From the NCBI GenBank assembly GCA_033032865.1, contig JAWHQI010000064.1, positions 868,001 to 932,000 of the forward strand: a stretch of DNA of 64,000 nucleotides, written 5' to 3'. Below are positions 1-10,046 of this stretch, piece by piece. Each line of letters begins with the position of its first letter. Within the stretch, counting starts at the first letter, position 1. The notes under the pieces are model-generated. The model had not been told where the DNA came from. It searched no databases and was given only the letters and a program-made list of their open reading frames with translations. The DNA comes from Dactylorhiza incarnata (taxonomy: Eukaryota; Streptophyta; Magnoliopsida; Asparagales; Orchidaceae). Made by a program: the position numbers and the translations under genes.

Positions 1-872
1 AGTTCTCCTGTCCTTCCAGCTTCAACTAGCCTGGTCATCGGTCTCTTCTCGGTTCCTTAACCGAAATTCCATCTGCCTCTCCGAGTGAGTTCTCCTGTCC
101 TGCCAGCTTCAACTAGCCTGGTCAGCGGTCTCTTCTCGGGGCCTTAACCAAAATTCCATCTGCCTCTCCGAGTGAGTTCTCCTGTCCTGCCAGCTTCAAC
201 TAGCCTGGTCAGTGGTCTCTTCTCGGGGCCTTAACTAAATTTTCATCCGCCTCTCCGAGTGAGTTCTCCTGTCCTGCCACCTTCAACTAGCCTGGTCAGA
301 GGTCTCTTCTCGGGGCCTTAACCGAAATTCCATCTGCGTCTCAGAGTGAGTTCTCCTGTCCTGCCAGCTTCAACTATCCTGGTCAGCGGTCTCTTCTCGG
401 GGCCTTAACCAAATTTCCATCCGCCTCTTCGAGTGAGTTCTCCTGCCCTGCCAACTTCAACTAGCCTGGTCAGCGGTCTCTTCTCGGGGCCTTAGCCGAA
501 ATTCCATCTGCGTCTCAGAGTGAGTTCTCCTGTCCTGCCAGCTTCAACTAGCCTGGTCATCGGTCTCTTCTCGGGGCCTTAACCGAAATTCCATCTGCGT
601 CTCAGAGTGAGTTCTCCTGTCCTGCCAGCTTCAACTAGCCTGGTCAGCGGTCTCTTCTCGGGGCCTTAACCAAATTTCCATCCACCTCTTCGAGTGAGTT
701 CTCCTGCCCTGCCAACTTCAACTAGCCTGGTCAGCGGTCTCTTCTCGGGGCCTTAGCCAAAATTTCTTTTCTGCCTCTCCGAGTGAGTTCTCCTGCCCTG
801 CCAGGTTCAACTAGCCTGGTCAGCGGTCTCTTCTCAGGGCCTTAACCAAAGTTGAATCTAACCGACGAGCCT
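1..872. repeat. 87-bp tandem array, about 10 copies
   Basis: Units begin with agttctcctg at 1, 88, 175, 262, 349, 435, 523, 610, 697 and 785, so the period is 86-88 bp. The last copy decays near 870, and the array continues off the left edge. It lies on the 3' side of the gag remnant of the minus-strand element NA-1, the same place where NA-2 carries a 74-bp array (37493-38060). I infer that it belongs to the element rather than being an independent satellite. Confidence 0.93.
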
Positions 873-1047
873 CCCAGCGACCGGCATCAACAAGCCCAGG
901 CGAGTGGTCTCCGGTCGGGAACTTAGCCTAAAAGCTAAATTTAACTACATTTGATACATTATAGATAGATTACATTACAATGCGCTTCCCCGCGCTTGCT
1001 CGGCCACATGCGTCTTGGCTATCTCCTCCCTCACTCGCCCCATCTCT

Positions 1048-1890
1048 TCAGCTCCCTCTTGCTCCTTCCAGGTGAAGTTGTCTTCCCTCTGCAAGGCTTC
1101 TTCTTCCTTCCCTTACCTCCAGAAACTCTGGGCAGGTGGATGTCACGTGACCATCCTGCTGATGGAAGTCACAGTACGACAGTGCCAGCATCCTTGCTCC
1201 CTTCCTTGCATGACCCCTCTTCCTATTTCTTCTTCTTCTTCGACCAATCGTCACGGTCTACTGGGTTTGGGGCTGCAATGGCCTTGGGTCCGGTTGCCAC
1301 CCTATTGGGCCTGACCGTCCCTGACCCTCTTGAAAGCTTTCTCTCCCTTGGAAGTGGCCTCTTCCTTGGCCCTGAGAGGGTCCTCCCGGCGGCCTCCAGG
1401 TTGGTCGGATGACTGGTGGTTGAATCCCCCAGCCTTGCTCCTGCCCAACAGGGGGTCCCTGGTGCCCATGACTTCCTGCTTCCTCCTTCCTTGTGCAATA
1501 GGAGATCGATAGCTCCCTAAATCCCTCCGGAACTGGGGCGGACAAGATCAACTCGCAGAAAGGGCTTACCCTTCCTACCCGTCGGGTCGGCATTGCTCGC
1601 CCGACCTCTTCGCTAGGATGCAGAGCACTCACCTGGCTAGGAAACAGTACCCGTGCGTGAAGAGTTCTATCATCTTCCACCTGCACTTCCTTGTCGGGTC
1701 GCCCGACTGGTGCCATCTCGCCCAGAGATGGCGAGGTGAGAACGGGAACCGGTGGGGTCGAGCACTCGCCCGCAGGGGTGAGTGCCAATCGCAGGGCCTC
1801 CATGATTGACTTCCTGAACTCATCGAAGTCACTCTTCCGCACGTAGTCGCCGGGAGGGGGTGAGTTCCCTGGCTCTTCACTTCCAGCCAT
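1048..1890 (-). pseudogene. NA-1 gag remnant
   Basis: The ATG at 1890 opens with Met-Ala-Gly, as in the NA-2 gag. The stretch around residues 110-125 (a SPF.ELI.SAP.PEGF motif) matches NA-2 clearly. The frame then jumps directly to the basic Gly/Arg/Gln-rich tail, so the gag core (about 180 residues in NA-2) is deleted. The zinc-knuckle-like Cys-His-His-Cys segment (CDFHQQDGHVTSTC) follows in another frame near 1130-1175, so a frameshift is also present. The retropepsin region of NA-2 is absent. It cannot encode a working gag. Confidence 0.85.
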
Positions 1891-1928
1891 TGGACTTACT
1901 CAAGATTTTTCTGAACAAACTGCGTTCC

Positions 1929-1946
1929 ACGCTCACCGCACCAGAA
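1929..1946 (-). other. Primer-binding site of NA-1
   Basis: On the minus strand, ttctggtgcggtgagcgtgg begins right after the LTR end TTTCAACA. The same TGGTGCGGTGAGCGTGG follows the 5' LTR of NA-2 at 35135. I did not identify the tRNA. Confidence 0.7.
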
Positions 1947-2183
1947 TGTTGAAACCCAAAAAATGGGATTCGAACAGTTCGAAATCAGGGTAGGCAGCTT
2001 GCCCTTAGTCCTCTCGGGTGAAATCCCATGACCGGTCACTTAGAGCCTATGAACCCCTCTACTTGTGGACTTAGATGAAAATATACCCCGCGAGCTGCAG
2101 CGAGGAGGTCCCGCCACTAACCCGAAAGATCCGAAGATCTTCCCCTCCCAAGCCAATGCTGAGCCTGGGCACCTCGGAGAGCA
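1947..2183 (-). repeat. NA-1 5' LTR, 3' segment
   Basis: This is the R/U5 side of the LTR, ending (minus strand) in TTTCAACA next to the PBS. It is cut from its other half by the insertion at 2184-8196. The pentamer gagca at 2179-2183 is repeated at 8197-8201. Confidence 0.85.
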
Positions 2184-3648
2184 TGATACGCGAAAAGTGA
2201 ATATATACGCAAGTGCACGTGTCGGTTCAAGTAATAAAGTGTATGAGTAGAGATCGTTCCCACGAGGAAGTGTTAAATCTAACGCTCGCAAATACTAGCT
2301 TATCCTTTTCTTTAAATTCAAGTTGATTAATTAGCGAGATAATTGATTTTGAAAACAACTAATTATAGTAACTTCTAAAGATTACAACTACGATTATCTA
2401 AAAGTACTTTTGATAATAATTTAGAGAAAAGATCTTGTACGTTGATTTCCCTTGCTTATTGTGATGGATACTTGAAGTGGTTCGACATGGACGCTAAAAT
2501 GACTATCATGCAACGATTTGAAAGTGGAAAACATGATCTCTCGATCTATGAAATCCGTTTACCCCTTATTTCCCTAGTTATCTCTAACTTAAGTAACAAT
2601 AAGGAATAACATCAAGCACACAAATCAATGTTGCTACCGAGAAGGCGAAATCTCTTTCTCCCTTCTTCAATATATTAAATTTATGATGCACTTACGTCAC
2701 TCCTCTCTCGAATCTTGCAACGTAGTATAAAGGCGAAAACTTTGGTGACAAATTTACGCAACTCCTCTCTCGAATCTTGCCGCGCAATATAAAACACTCA
2801 TCTAATCTGACTCCTCTCTCGAATCTTGCCAAGCAAATTTAAAGATGAGACTTAATCCAAAATTTTCAAAAACAAAATCATAAATTATATAAAGATAGTA
2901 TTTCAAACATCCACAAGAAAATTAAAATCAAAACATCACAACAAACAAAGTACTTTCGACATACAAGACAAAGGAAATTAGTTCATGATGAAGGAGAGAT
3001 CACACATAAATTGGAAGTTTTTACTAGACATAATTAAAAAGAAGAAGAAAGATGCAAGAGTTCCTTCCCTAAAACGCTGCAGTAAAATCCACCTCCTTCT
3101 TCCCTTGGCCAAAAATCTGTCTTCTCCCCCTTTCGTGAACAGTAAATTGAATGAATCTTCAATAACTCCCCTCAATTCCCTTTTTTGGCGTGAGAGGGAT
3201 AACTTCCCCCCACTTTCTCTCTCTCCTCTTGTCCAATAACCACCTTTAAGTGTTTTCCACTTATATTTCAAAAATCCTCTAAAAATAACGCACTCTCTCC
3301 ATGTTTGTAACCGCCGCAATCATAAAATGCGGAATTAAAACCTGTAATTTCGGATCCAGACTTGTTGCAACAACTTTTCAACAACTGAAAAAGTTGTTGC
3401 AACAACTTTACTTAGACAGAAAAACTGCTTTTTTTTCTTCATTTCTTCGGGATGGCTCCTTCAGCATTTTTCTTAGGAATGACACCTTCATTTCTACAAT
3501 GAAAACATAGCAACATATTGAATATATCCATACTTAAATTAATAATGGAAATATCGAAGTATTAAGCTTTTTAAATACATGTTCCATGAATAAATGTGTT
3601 ATAAAATCATTTAAATAGTGATAATAACTTCTTTTCAAGAAGTTATCA
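2184..3648 (-). repeat. 3' LTR of the 6.0-kb element
   Basis: It matches 6734-8196 with scattered substitutions. It contains short internal repeats built on ctcctctctcgaatcttg (about 2700-2840). Both LTRs contain a near-palindrome of gttgttgcaacaac type around 3360-3410 and 7910-7960. Confidence 0.93.
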
Positions 3649-3664
3649 CACCCCCACACTTAAG
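3649..3664 (-). other. Polypurine tract of the 6.0-kb element
   Basis: Minus strand CTTAAGTGTGGGGGTG ends directly at the 3' LTR start TGATAAC, as expected for the plus-strand primer. Confidence 0.75.
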
Positions 3665-5348
3665 ACTTTGCTAGTCCCTAGCGAAGATAATCAACAATAG
3701 TTTAATTGGGTGATCAACTATATAATACAACTTCGATAGACCCTTATCACTGATATAAGAACAGTTATCACAAGAAATTTCTTTTAACAATTGAAAGGCT
3801 TATCAATCTTCAGGTTTTCACAATTACAAAAAAAATTCATTAGATTGATCGAGGATAACATTCAGGTAAGCTTTCTAGTGTTGTGTGTGTCAATTCTCAA
3901 AATTCATTAATCCTGCACAAGTTTATAATCTTGAACTTTCATACTAATGAGGATGAAAAAGAATAAGTTGAATCATGATTTGGTCTTCACATAAGTTTGG
4001 TAGTTCGATTGAAAAAGAATTACAGGGACATCATAAACGTGGCTAGAACTATAAACTTTTGATAACGAGATAAAAAAAATCTCTTCCTTAATAATCTTAA
4101 TGATGGTATATTATATGGGGTTTAACTATACAACATTTCTTGAAGTCATAGTTGGGATCATTCCAAGCATGTGTGAACATACTTAGGCCGCATATCACTA
4201 TGACCTATTTTTCTCTTTTGCACATTGTTTTTATAAATCTCATAGTTGGGATCATTCCAAGCATGTGTGAACATACATAGGCCGCATATCACTATGAGAT
4301 GTTCTTTTTTTCACTTTTTTTTATAAATCTCATAGTTGGGATCATTGCAAGCATGTGTGAACATACTTAGGCCGCATATCACTATGAGATGTTCTTTTTT
4401 TACGAAAAATTAAACACCCATAAATATAGACATTCATTAAAATATATAAAGAAGGATTATAAGATAATTAATTTCAAAATGAAATAACTCACAAATTGAA
4501 GTCCCTAGATCCTCTTACCAATCAACTACTGAACTCAGATTTTAGCTTACATCAATAATTCAATTCTTGCTTAAGCTTCCATCATTTCGTACATCATTCA
4601 ATAAAAATATTTTTGCATAGGAGAAAATTCGTTTAAGAAAATAAAATAAACTGCATAGGAGAAAAATCTTAAATGAAGCTTATCCGATCAAAATAAGTTT
4701 TAATTTTATAATTGGCAATCCTAAGCTTGACTCATCATTAATTGTAATTAAATGACTTGAATAACACAATCATGAGTATAAGATTAAGGACAATTAAAGA
4801 AGTATTAAGTCTAGTTGAATCTTCACCCAATTAGTATAGGGTGTACCCCCACACTTGATACTTTGCTAGTTTCTAGCAAAGATATCACTTAAAGTATGCA
4901 TACGATATGTCATATTTGAGCAAAGGAATATTTAATCAAGCAAAAGAAAATGTGAATGTAAATACTCCCCTGGAATCAGTAATCCAAAGCTTCTTCACAT
5001 CTCTTCTCTTTACGTAGTCAGGAGGAGAAATAAGATCCAAAATTTTGCTGCTAAGTCCAAATGAAGTGTACCTGCAGTGGTGAGCTCCAACAAATAAGGA
5101 AAAATAGACAACAACAAAAATTAAACTATTTAAACTAGACTTGGAAAAATAAAAATGCAGGAAAAATAAGATAACTACTGGGTTTATTGTCTCCCCAGCA
5201 TGACTTATTCAGGCCTTTAAAATATTCTAGATTATTGACCTGTGAAAAATAAAGTGAACAGGTAACTGCCTTAATATACGTTGCGGTAACAGGTACTGAT
5301 ACGGAGATAACACAGTTACTCCCTCTCCTGAATAATAATATCTGAACT
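3665..5348 (-). other. Non-coding interior of the 6.0-kb element
   Basis: AT-rich sequence with no credible coding frame. A second CCCCACACTTGATACTTTGCTAG stretch near 4849 echoes the polypurine-tract region at 3652, suggesting an internal duplication. The only other structure is the triple repeat at 4147-4390. Confidence 0.6.
4147..4390. repeat. Three 57-bp palindrome-ended repeats, period about 92 bp
   Basis: Copies at 4147, 4239 and 4331 each start catagttgggatc and finish gcatatcactatg, so each unit has CATAGT/ACTATG inverted ends. The spacers are T-rich. Function unknown. Confidence 0.85.
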
Positions 5349-6164
5349 TCACAGGTAAGGGAAATAGAAAATAAGAGGAGGATGAGGTCTGCTCCCACTC
5401 ATGTCATCAAAATATATGTACTTGTCTAGCAAGGTGTCATCATCCTTAGGGACAATACATGGGGAGAAAGCAACACGTGGAACTGCCTCGATGAAGGAGG
5501 GATCAACCTCCTCACAAAAGAGGATGCTTACCGCATCAAATTGAGCTTGTTGCTCCATATCCTCCTGATGCACCTGCGACTCATCAACTTGCATAGACTT
5601 AGATGGAGAAGGGGGTTTAGGAAATAAATTAGAAGAAAGACTTAAATAATTGAAAATCAGAGGAGTGGTCCCGGTCTCACTCCCAACAGGCTCTAAAGCA
5701 CGTACACTGATGTTGACATCCAAGGCGGGGCAAGAGATATCAGAGGGTATAGGAGTCACGCAAGCGACATTGGCATCGTCAACAAGTGAGGAAGTGGATA
5801 CTTCCTCAATCGGTGAGATGCCCTCGTCAAACTTTTGTGACTCGACTACAATCTCTGTAATCTCGCTCTGCTGGATGGCTAAAATAGGATCGGTGGAAAT
5901 TAGTGTATAAAGTTTATGCAAAGGAGGAACTGCGTCAACCGCAATATCAGAGAACATGTGGATTGGTTCCTCATGGGGTGAATCCAAAAGAGATGATGAA
6001 TGCGTGTGTAAAGGAGGCACAACCATGTCATTGCACAAATCACCAGAAAATATAATAAGAAAATCCGCAATACTCCCTCGTAGACAAGGTGGTACTGCGT
6101 ATGGATCATTAGAGGTAGAAGGAACGTCATGCGTACGGAGAGAATTCGCAATAGCCCCCCGCAT
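5349..6164 (-). CDS. Uncharacterised acidic ORF of the 6.0-kb element (271 aa)
   Basis: An uninterrupted ATG-started frame of 271 codons. It is rich in Ser, Pro, Asp and Glu, with two copies of a PPC(M/L)RG(A/S)IA motif, one at the start and one near residue 26. I recognise no domain. Its frame stays open upstream of the ATG into the 3' end of the zinc-knuckle ORF, in the +1 frame relative to it. The two could therefore once have been one gag-like protein split by a one-base indel, or joined by frameshifting. It has no resemblance to RT, RNase H or integrase. It may be a structural protein of a non-autonomous element, or decayed sequence. Confidence 0.5.
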   Translation of the reverse strand: MRGAIANSLRTHDVPSTSNDPYAVPPCLRGSIADFLIIFSGDLCNDMVVPPLHTHSSSLLDSPHEEPIHMFSDIAVDAVPPLHKLYTLISTDPILAIQQSEITEIVVESQKFDEGISPIEEVSTSSLVDDANVACVTPIPSDISCPALDVNISVRALEPVGSETGTTPLIFNYLSLSSNLFPKPPSPSKSMQVDESQVHQEDMEQQAQFDAVSILFCEEVDPSFIEAVPRVAFSPCIVPKDDDTLLDKYIYFDDMSGSRPHPPLIFYFPYL

Positions 6165-6186
6165 ACAAGGTGGATAATCAGATAGA

Positions 6187-6486
6187 CTACTCCTCCCTTT
6201 TACGTTGTAATGCAGCGCATTCTTTTAATACGTGGTCGGTGCTATGACAGAATATGCATTGTTCCCCACTTCTTCTCGGCCTTTGAGGGGTCGGGCTGAA
6301 ATAAGGGAACGATACTTGTTGTGGAGGTGCATAATTATAAAAATTAGGCTCTCCATATGACATATCATATGATATTGGTGCTCCGTAAGGTGAGTCATAT
6401 GACGAATAACCATGATCTCCTATATAACAATCATCACTATTATGATTATAAGACCCGCACCATCGACATTGAGAGTAAGAAAACAT
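6187..6486 (-). CDS. Small double zinc-knuckle protein of the 6.0-kb element (99 aa)
   Basis: It starts at the ATG at 6486, about 225 bp inside the 5' LTR/PBS. Two CCHC knuckles of C-X2-C-X4-H-X4-C spacing are visible: CRWCGSYNHNSDDC near residues 7-20 and CIFCHSTDHVLKEC near residues 77-90. A Tyr/Ser/Pro-rich linker separates them. CCHC knuckles of this kind bind RNA in retroelement nucleocapsids, so I infer an RNA-packaging role. It ends in Lys-Arg-Glu-Glu and overlaps the upstream-open frame of the 271-aa ORF. No capsid domain is attached. Confidence 0.6.
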   Translation of the reverse strand: MFSYSQCRWCGSYNHNSDDCYIGDHGYSSYDSPYGAPISYDMSYGEPNFYNYAPPQQVSFPYFSPTPQRPRRSGEQCIFCHSTDHVLKECAALQRKREE

Positions 6487-6710
6487 GATGATGTATGGGT
6501 GGATTCACAAATTAAAATGATGCATAAACTAGATGTACAAATACAAAACCAATATGGAGGCCCGCTTAAAAAATTTAAAATAACAATAAAAAGAAAATTA
6601 AAAAGAAAACAACTTCACAATTAATTTCTCAAATAAAACAACAAAAACTTGAGCTCTAAATACTCAGGGTTTACTAATATTGCAAGAAAACATTAAATTA
6701 GTTTACACTT

Positions 6711-6731
6711 CCCCGGCAACGGCATCAAAAA
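6711..6731 (-). other. Primer-binding site of the 6.0-kb element
   Basis: Minus strand ttgatgccgttgccgggga lies a few bases after the LTR end TATCA. It differs from the TGGCGCCGTTGCCGGGGA core seen in Athila/Tat-type elements mainly at GCG to ATG. Confidence 0.7.
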
Positions 6732-6733
6732 CT

Positions 6734-8196
6734 TGATATGCGAAAAGTGAATATATACGCAAGTGCACGTATCAGTTCAAGTAATAAAGTGTGAGTAGAG
6801 ATCGTTCCCACGAGGAAGTGTTAAATCTAACGCTCGCAAATACTAGCTTATCATTTTCTTTAAATTCAAGTTGATTAATTAGCAAGATAATTGATTTTGA
6901 AAACAACTAATTATAGTAACTTCTAAAGATTACAACTACGATTATCTAAAAGTACTTTTGATAACAATTTAGAGAAAAGATCTTGTACGTTGATTTCTCT
7001 TGCTTATTGTGATGGATACTTGAAGTGGTTCGACATGGACGCTAAAATGACTATCATGCAACGATTTGAAAGTGGAAAACATGATCTCTCGATCAATGAA
7101 ATCCGTTTACCCCTTATTTCCCTAGTTATCTCTAACTTAAGTAACAATAAGGAATAACATCAAGCACACAAATCAAGGTTGCTACCGAGAAGGCGAAATC
7201 TCTTTCTCCCTTCTTCAATATATTAAATTTATGATGCACTTACGCCACTCCTCTCTCGAATCTTGCAACACAGTATAAAGGCGAAAACTTTGGTGACAAA
7301 TTTATGCAACTCCTCTCTCGAATCTTGTCGCGCAATATAAAACACTCATCTAGCCTGACTCCTCTCTCGAATCTTGCCAAGCAAATTTAAAGATAAGACT
7401 TAATCCAAAATTTCCAAGAACAAAATCATAAATTAAATAAAGATAGTATTTCAAACATCCACAAGAAAATTAAAATCAAAACATCACAACAAACAAAGTA
7501 CTTTCAACATACAAGACAAAGGAAATTAGTTCATGATGAAGGAGAGATCACACATAAATTGGAAGTTTTTACTAGACATAATTAAAAAGAAGAAGAAAGA
7601 TGCAAGAGTTCCTTCCCTAAAACGCTGCAGTAAAATCCACCTCCTTCTTCCCTTGGCCGAAAATCTGTCTTCTCCCCCTTTCGTGAACCGTAAATTGAAT
7701 GAATCTTCAATAACTCCCCTCAATTCCCTTTTTTGGCGTGAGAGGGATAACTTCCCCCCACTTTCTCTCTTTCATCTTGTCCAATAACCGCCTTAAGTGT
7801 TTTTCCACTTATATTTCAAAAATTCTCTGAAAATGACGCACTCTCTCCATGTTTGTAACCGCCGCAATCATAAAATGCGGAATTAAAATCTGTAATTTCG
7901 GATCCAGACTTGTTGCAACAACTTTTCAACAACTGAAAAAGTTGTTGCAACAACTTTACTCAGACAGAAAAACTACTTTTTTTCTTCATTTCTTTGGGAT
8001 GGCTCCTTCAGCATTTTTCTTAGGAATGACACCTTCATTTCTACAATGAAAACATAGCAACATATTGAATATATCCATACTTAAATTAATAATGGAAATA
8101 TCGAAGTATTAAGCTTTTTAAATACATGTTCCATGAATAAATGTGTTATAAAATCATATTTAATAGTGATAATAACTTCTTTTCAAGAAGTTATCA
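6734..8196 (-). repeat. 5' LTR of the 6.0-kb element
   Basis: Partner of 2184-3648. Its outer edge (8196) abuts the TSD copy gagca at 8197-8201. Confidence 0.93.
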
Positions 8197-8201
8197 GAGC
8201 A

Positions 8202-8948
8202 CTCGCGACACCTGACCGTTGGCCTAAAGGACTTGGCGAACGGAAGACAGGGTCACTAGCTAACCGACTACACACTAAGGGGGTGGGGTAAAGAGATGTC
8301 AACCCTCCCCAAGGTGCCCATGGGGGTCTATTTATAGATTTCCTGAAAATGGGTTGCGTATAACGTGAAAGGTCTGTCAATAGCCAAGTTCCGCTATTTA
8401 AAAATACTATCCGCACCCCCTGAAAACATCCGGGCAGGTGAAGAGAGAGGTGAGAAGGGTCTTTACCCAAAAATAGGGGGGAGGGCGAGTGGGCACTACT
8501 CCCACTCACGCGCAGGGGAAAGACGAGAAGGGAGCGGGTGCTCACCCCACTCGCTCGCAAGGGGCGAGTGGGTGCTCGCCCCACTCGCCCACAAGGGGCG
8601 AGTGGGCACTCGCCCCTATGGAGTGCTCCCCCACTCGCCCCCAAGGGGCGAGTGGACGCTCCCCCACTCGCCCCCTAAGGGGCGAGTAGGCGCTCCCCCA
8701 CTCGCCCCCAAGAGGCGAGTGGGCATTCCCCCACTCGTCCCTAAGGGGCGAGTGGGCGCTTCCCCACTCGCCCCCAACGGGCGAGTGGGTGCTCCCCTTT
8801 TGGTCTTGCCGCACCCTTTTCCTCTCGTCCTGATTCGTTTGTGTCTTGGATGATTTCGGGCGCTCCCGAGCGGGCACTTTCCTTGTTCACCTTGATCTGC
8901 CTGAGTCCGGGTTGATCATACCAGCTCGGCAAATATGGGGGTTGTACA
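8202..8948 (-). repeat. NA-1 5' LTR, 5' (U3) segment
   Basis: The minus strand starts TGTACAACCC at 8948 and carries a TATAAATA box (complement of 8329-8336), the same box type as in the NA-2 LTRs. The GC-rich array at 8487-8800 lies upstream of the box, in U3. Confidence 0.85.
8487..8800. repeat. GC-rich palindromic array in the NA-1 LTR
   Basis: About nine copies of a roughly 33-bp unit. Each is itself an inverted repeat: ccccactcgccc followed by ggggcgagtggg. The NA-2 LTR has a different C-rich array at the corresponding place. Confidence 0.85.
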
Positions 8949-10041
8949 ATATGGTTCGGTTCGGTTCATGGTTTTATGTGGCAAACCGAACCGAGTCGAA
9001 CCGAACCGTAGTGTATAAAAATATTTAATTTATTTTTATATTTTAATCTTTGCATGAGACTCATAGTGAACCGTAGTGTATTTATATTTCATTAAGCTAT
9101 TAATTACATCTCATATTATATTTTTATATTTCATTAAACCGTAGTGTATTTATATTTTATATTCCCAAAGTGCGGAACTCTCTTGGACGGCTGGAGCTAG
9201 GTTTTCTGAATTGCTTCATGCTGTTGATTTCTCCTTATCCCGCCGACGCCGAGTCGTCGCTCCTCATCCCGTCGGGCGCTGGCCACCGCGCTCATCGCAG
9301 GTGAGCCCTCTTCCTCTTCTCTGTAATCAGCTTTCATTGTTCATATTATCTTCTGGATTCATTTCATAGACAAGCCCGTCCAACACAGATCTTGCTTCTT
9401 GTGGCACTTGATAGAGTAATTTTTGTCCTATGAACACTTCTCTAATCTATATCTTTCTCCAAACAAACAATGTTGATGAATATTTCATTTTTCATTCATG
9501 TTTTCAGCTTGAATAACAATACATCTAAGTTGTCTAATTTTTTTTACATATTATTAATTAATTAAAAAGATTTGATTTTGGAGTCCTGAAATGGTTAGGT
9601 GATAGGAAATTAGGAATTATGTTCACTGTTCAGGCATCACTTGGATCACATTATTTAATTCATGTTTTCAGCTTGTATCACATTATTTAAACCACCAAAA
9701 CCGAACCGAACCGAGTCGAACCATTCAGTTCGGTTTGGTTCGGTTTCAATGTTTTGGCGGTTCGGTTCGGTTCCAAATTTTTGGAATCACATAGGGGTGG
9801 TTCGGTTTACGATTTTACTGAAAAACCAAACCAAACCGAACCATTACAGGTTCAGTATCTGGGCACCAATTAGATTGTCGTATAGCATGCCCGAAGTGAA
9901 TTATCTGGAAGAATCGCGTTTAAAACAACATTATTGTGACTGTTATGTTATTTTTAAAATATTTTAAATAATAATAATTTATAACTTATGATTTGTTATA
10001 GTATGAAATAATAATATAATATATTAAGTTTAAGAAACTAT
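8949..10041. repeat. GGTTCGG/CCGAACC-rich repeat DNA, with an exon-like patch
   Basis: Runs of ggttcggttcgg and aaccgaaccgaa occur at 8953-9008 and again at 9700-9845. This kind of sequence is common near the ends of plant DNA transposons. Between them, about 9170-9300 is GC-richer and ends in gcag|gtgagc at 9299, a good splice-donor match, followed by T-rich DNA. No ORF of note. The region was the target of NA-1. Confidence 0.5.
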
Positions 10042-10046
10042 ATAAC

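Larger units (their letters stand above)
2184..8196 (-). mobile_element. Complete Ty3-type LTR retrotransposon without recognisable pol, TSD gagca
   Basis: Two LTRs of 1465 and 1463 bp bound a 3.1-kb interior. They begin TGATAACTTC and end in TATCA or GTATCA on the minus strand. The TSD gagca flanks it exactly (2179-2183, 8197-8201). Next to the 5' LTR a PBS resembles the TGGCGCCGTTGCCGGGGA core of Athila/Tat-type elements. A purine-rich tract (AAGTGTGGGGGTG) precedes the 3' LTR. The interior has two short ORFs and no RT, RNase H or integrase that I can recognise, so it is probably non-autonomous. It sits inside the NA-1 LTR and is younger than NA-1. Confidence 0.93.
1..8948 (-). mobile_element. 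NA-1: gag-only LTR retrotransposon (Ty3-like), 5' part, LTR split by a nested element
   Basis: Read on the minus strand, it has an LTR (8948 down to 8202, then 2183 down to 1947), a primer-binding site directly after the LTR, a broken gag, and a tandem array reaching the window edge. The LTR starts TGTACAACCC and ends TTTCAACA, the same ends as NA-2 at 33467-54262. The following 18 bases match the NA-2 PBS region. No RT, RNase H or integrase is seen. The 3' LTR must lie left of the window, so its TSD cannot be tested (the outer 5 bases at 8949-8953 are atatg). The family resembles plant TR-GAG type non-autonomous elements. Confidence 0.85.
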
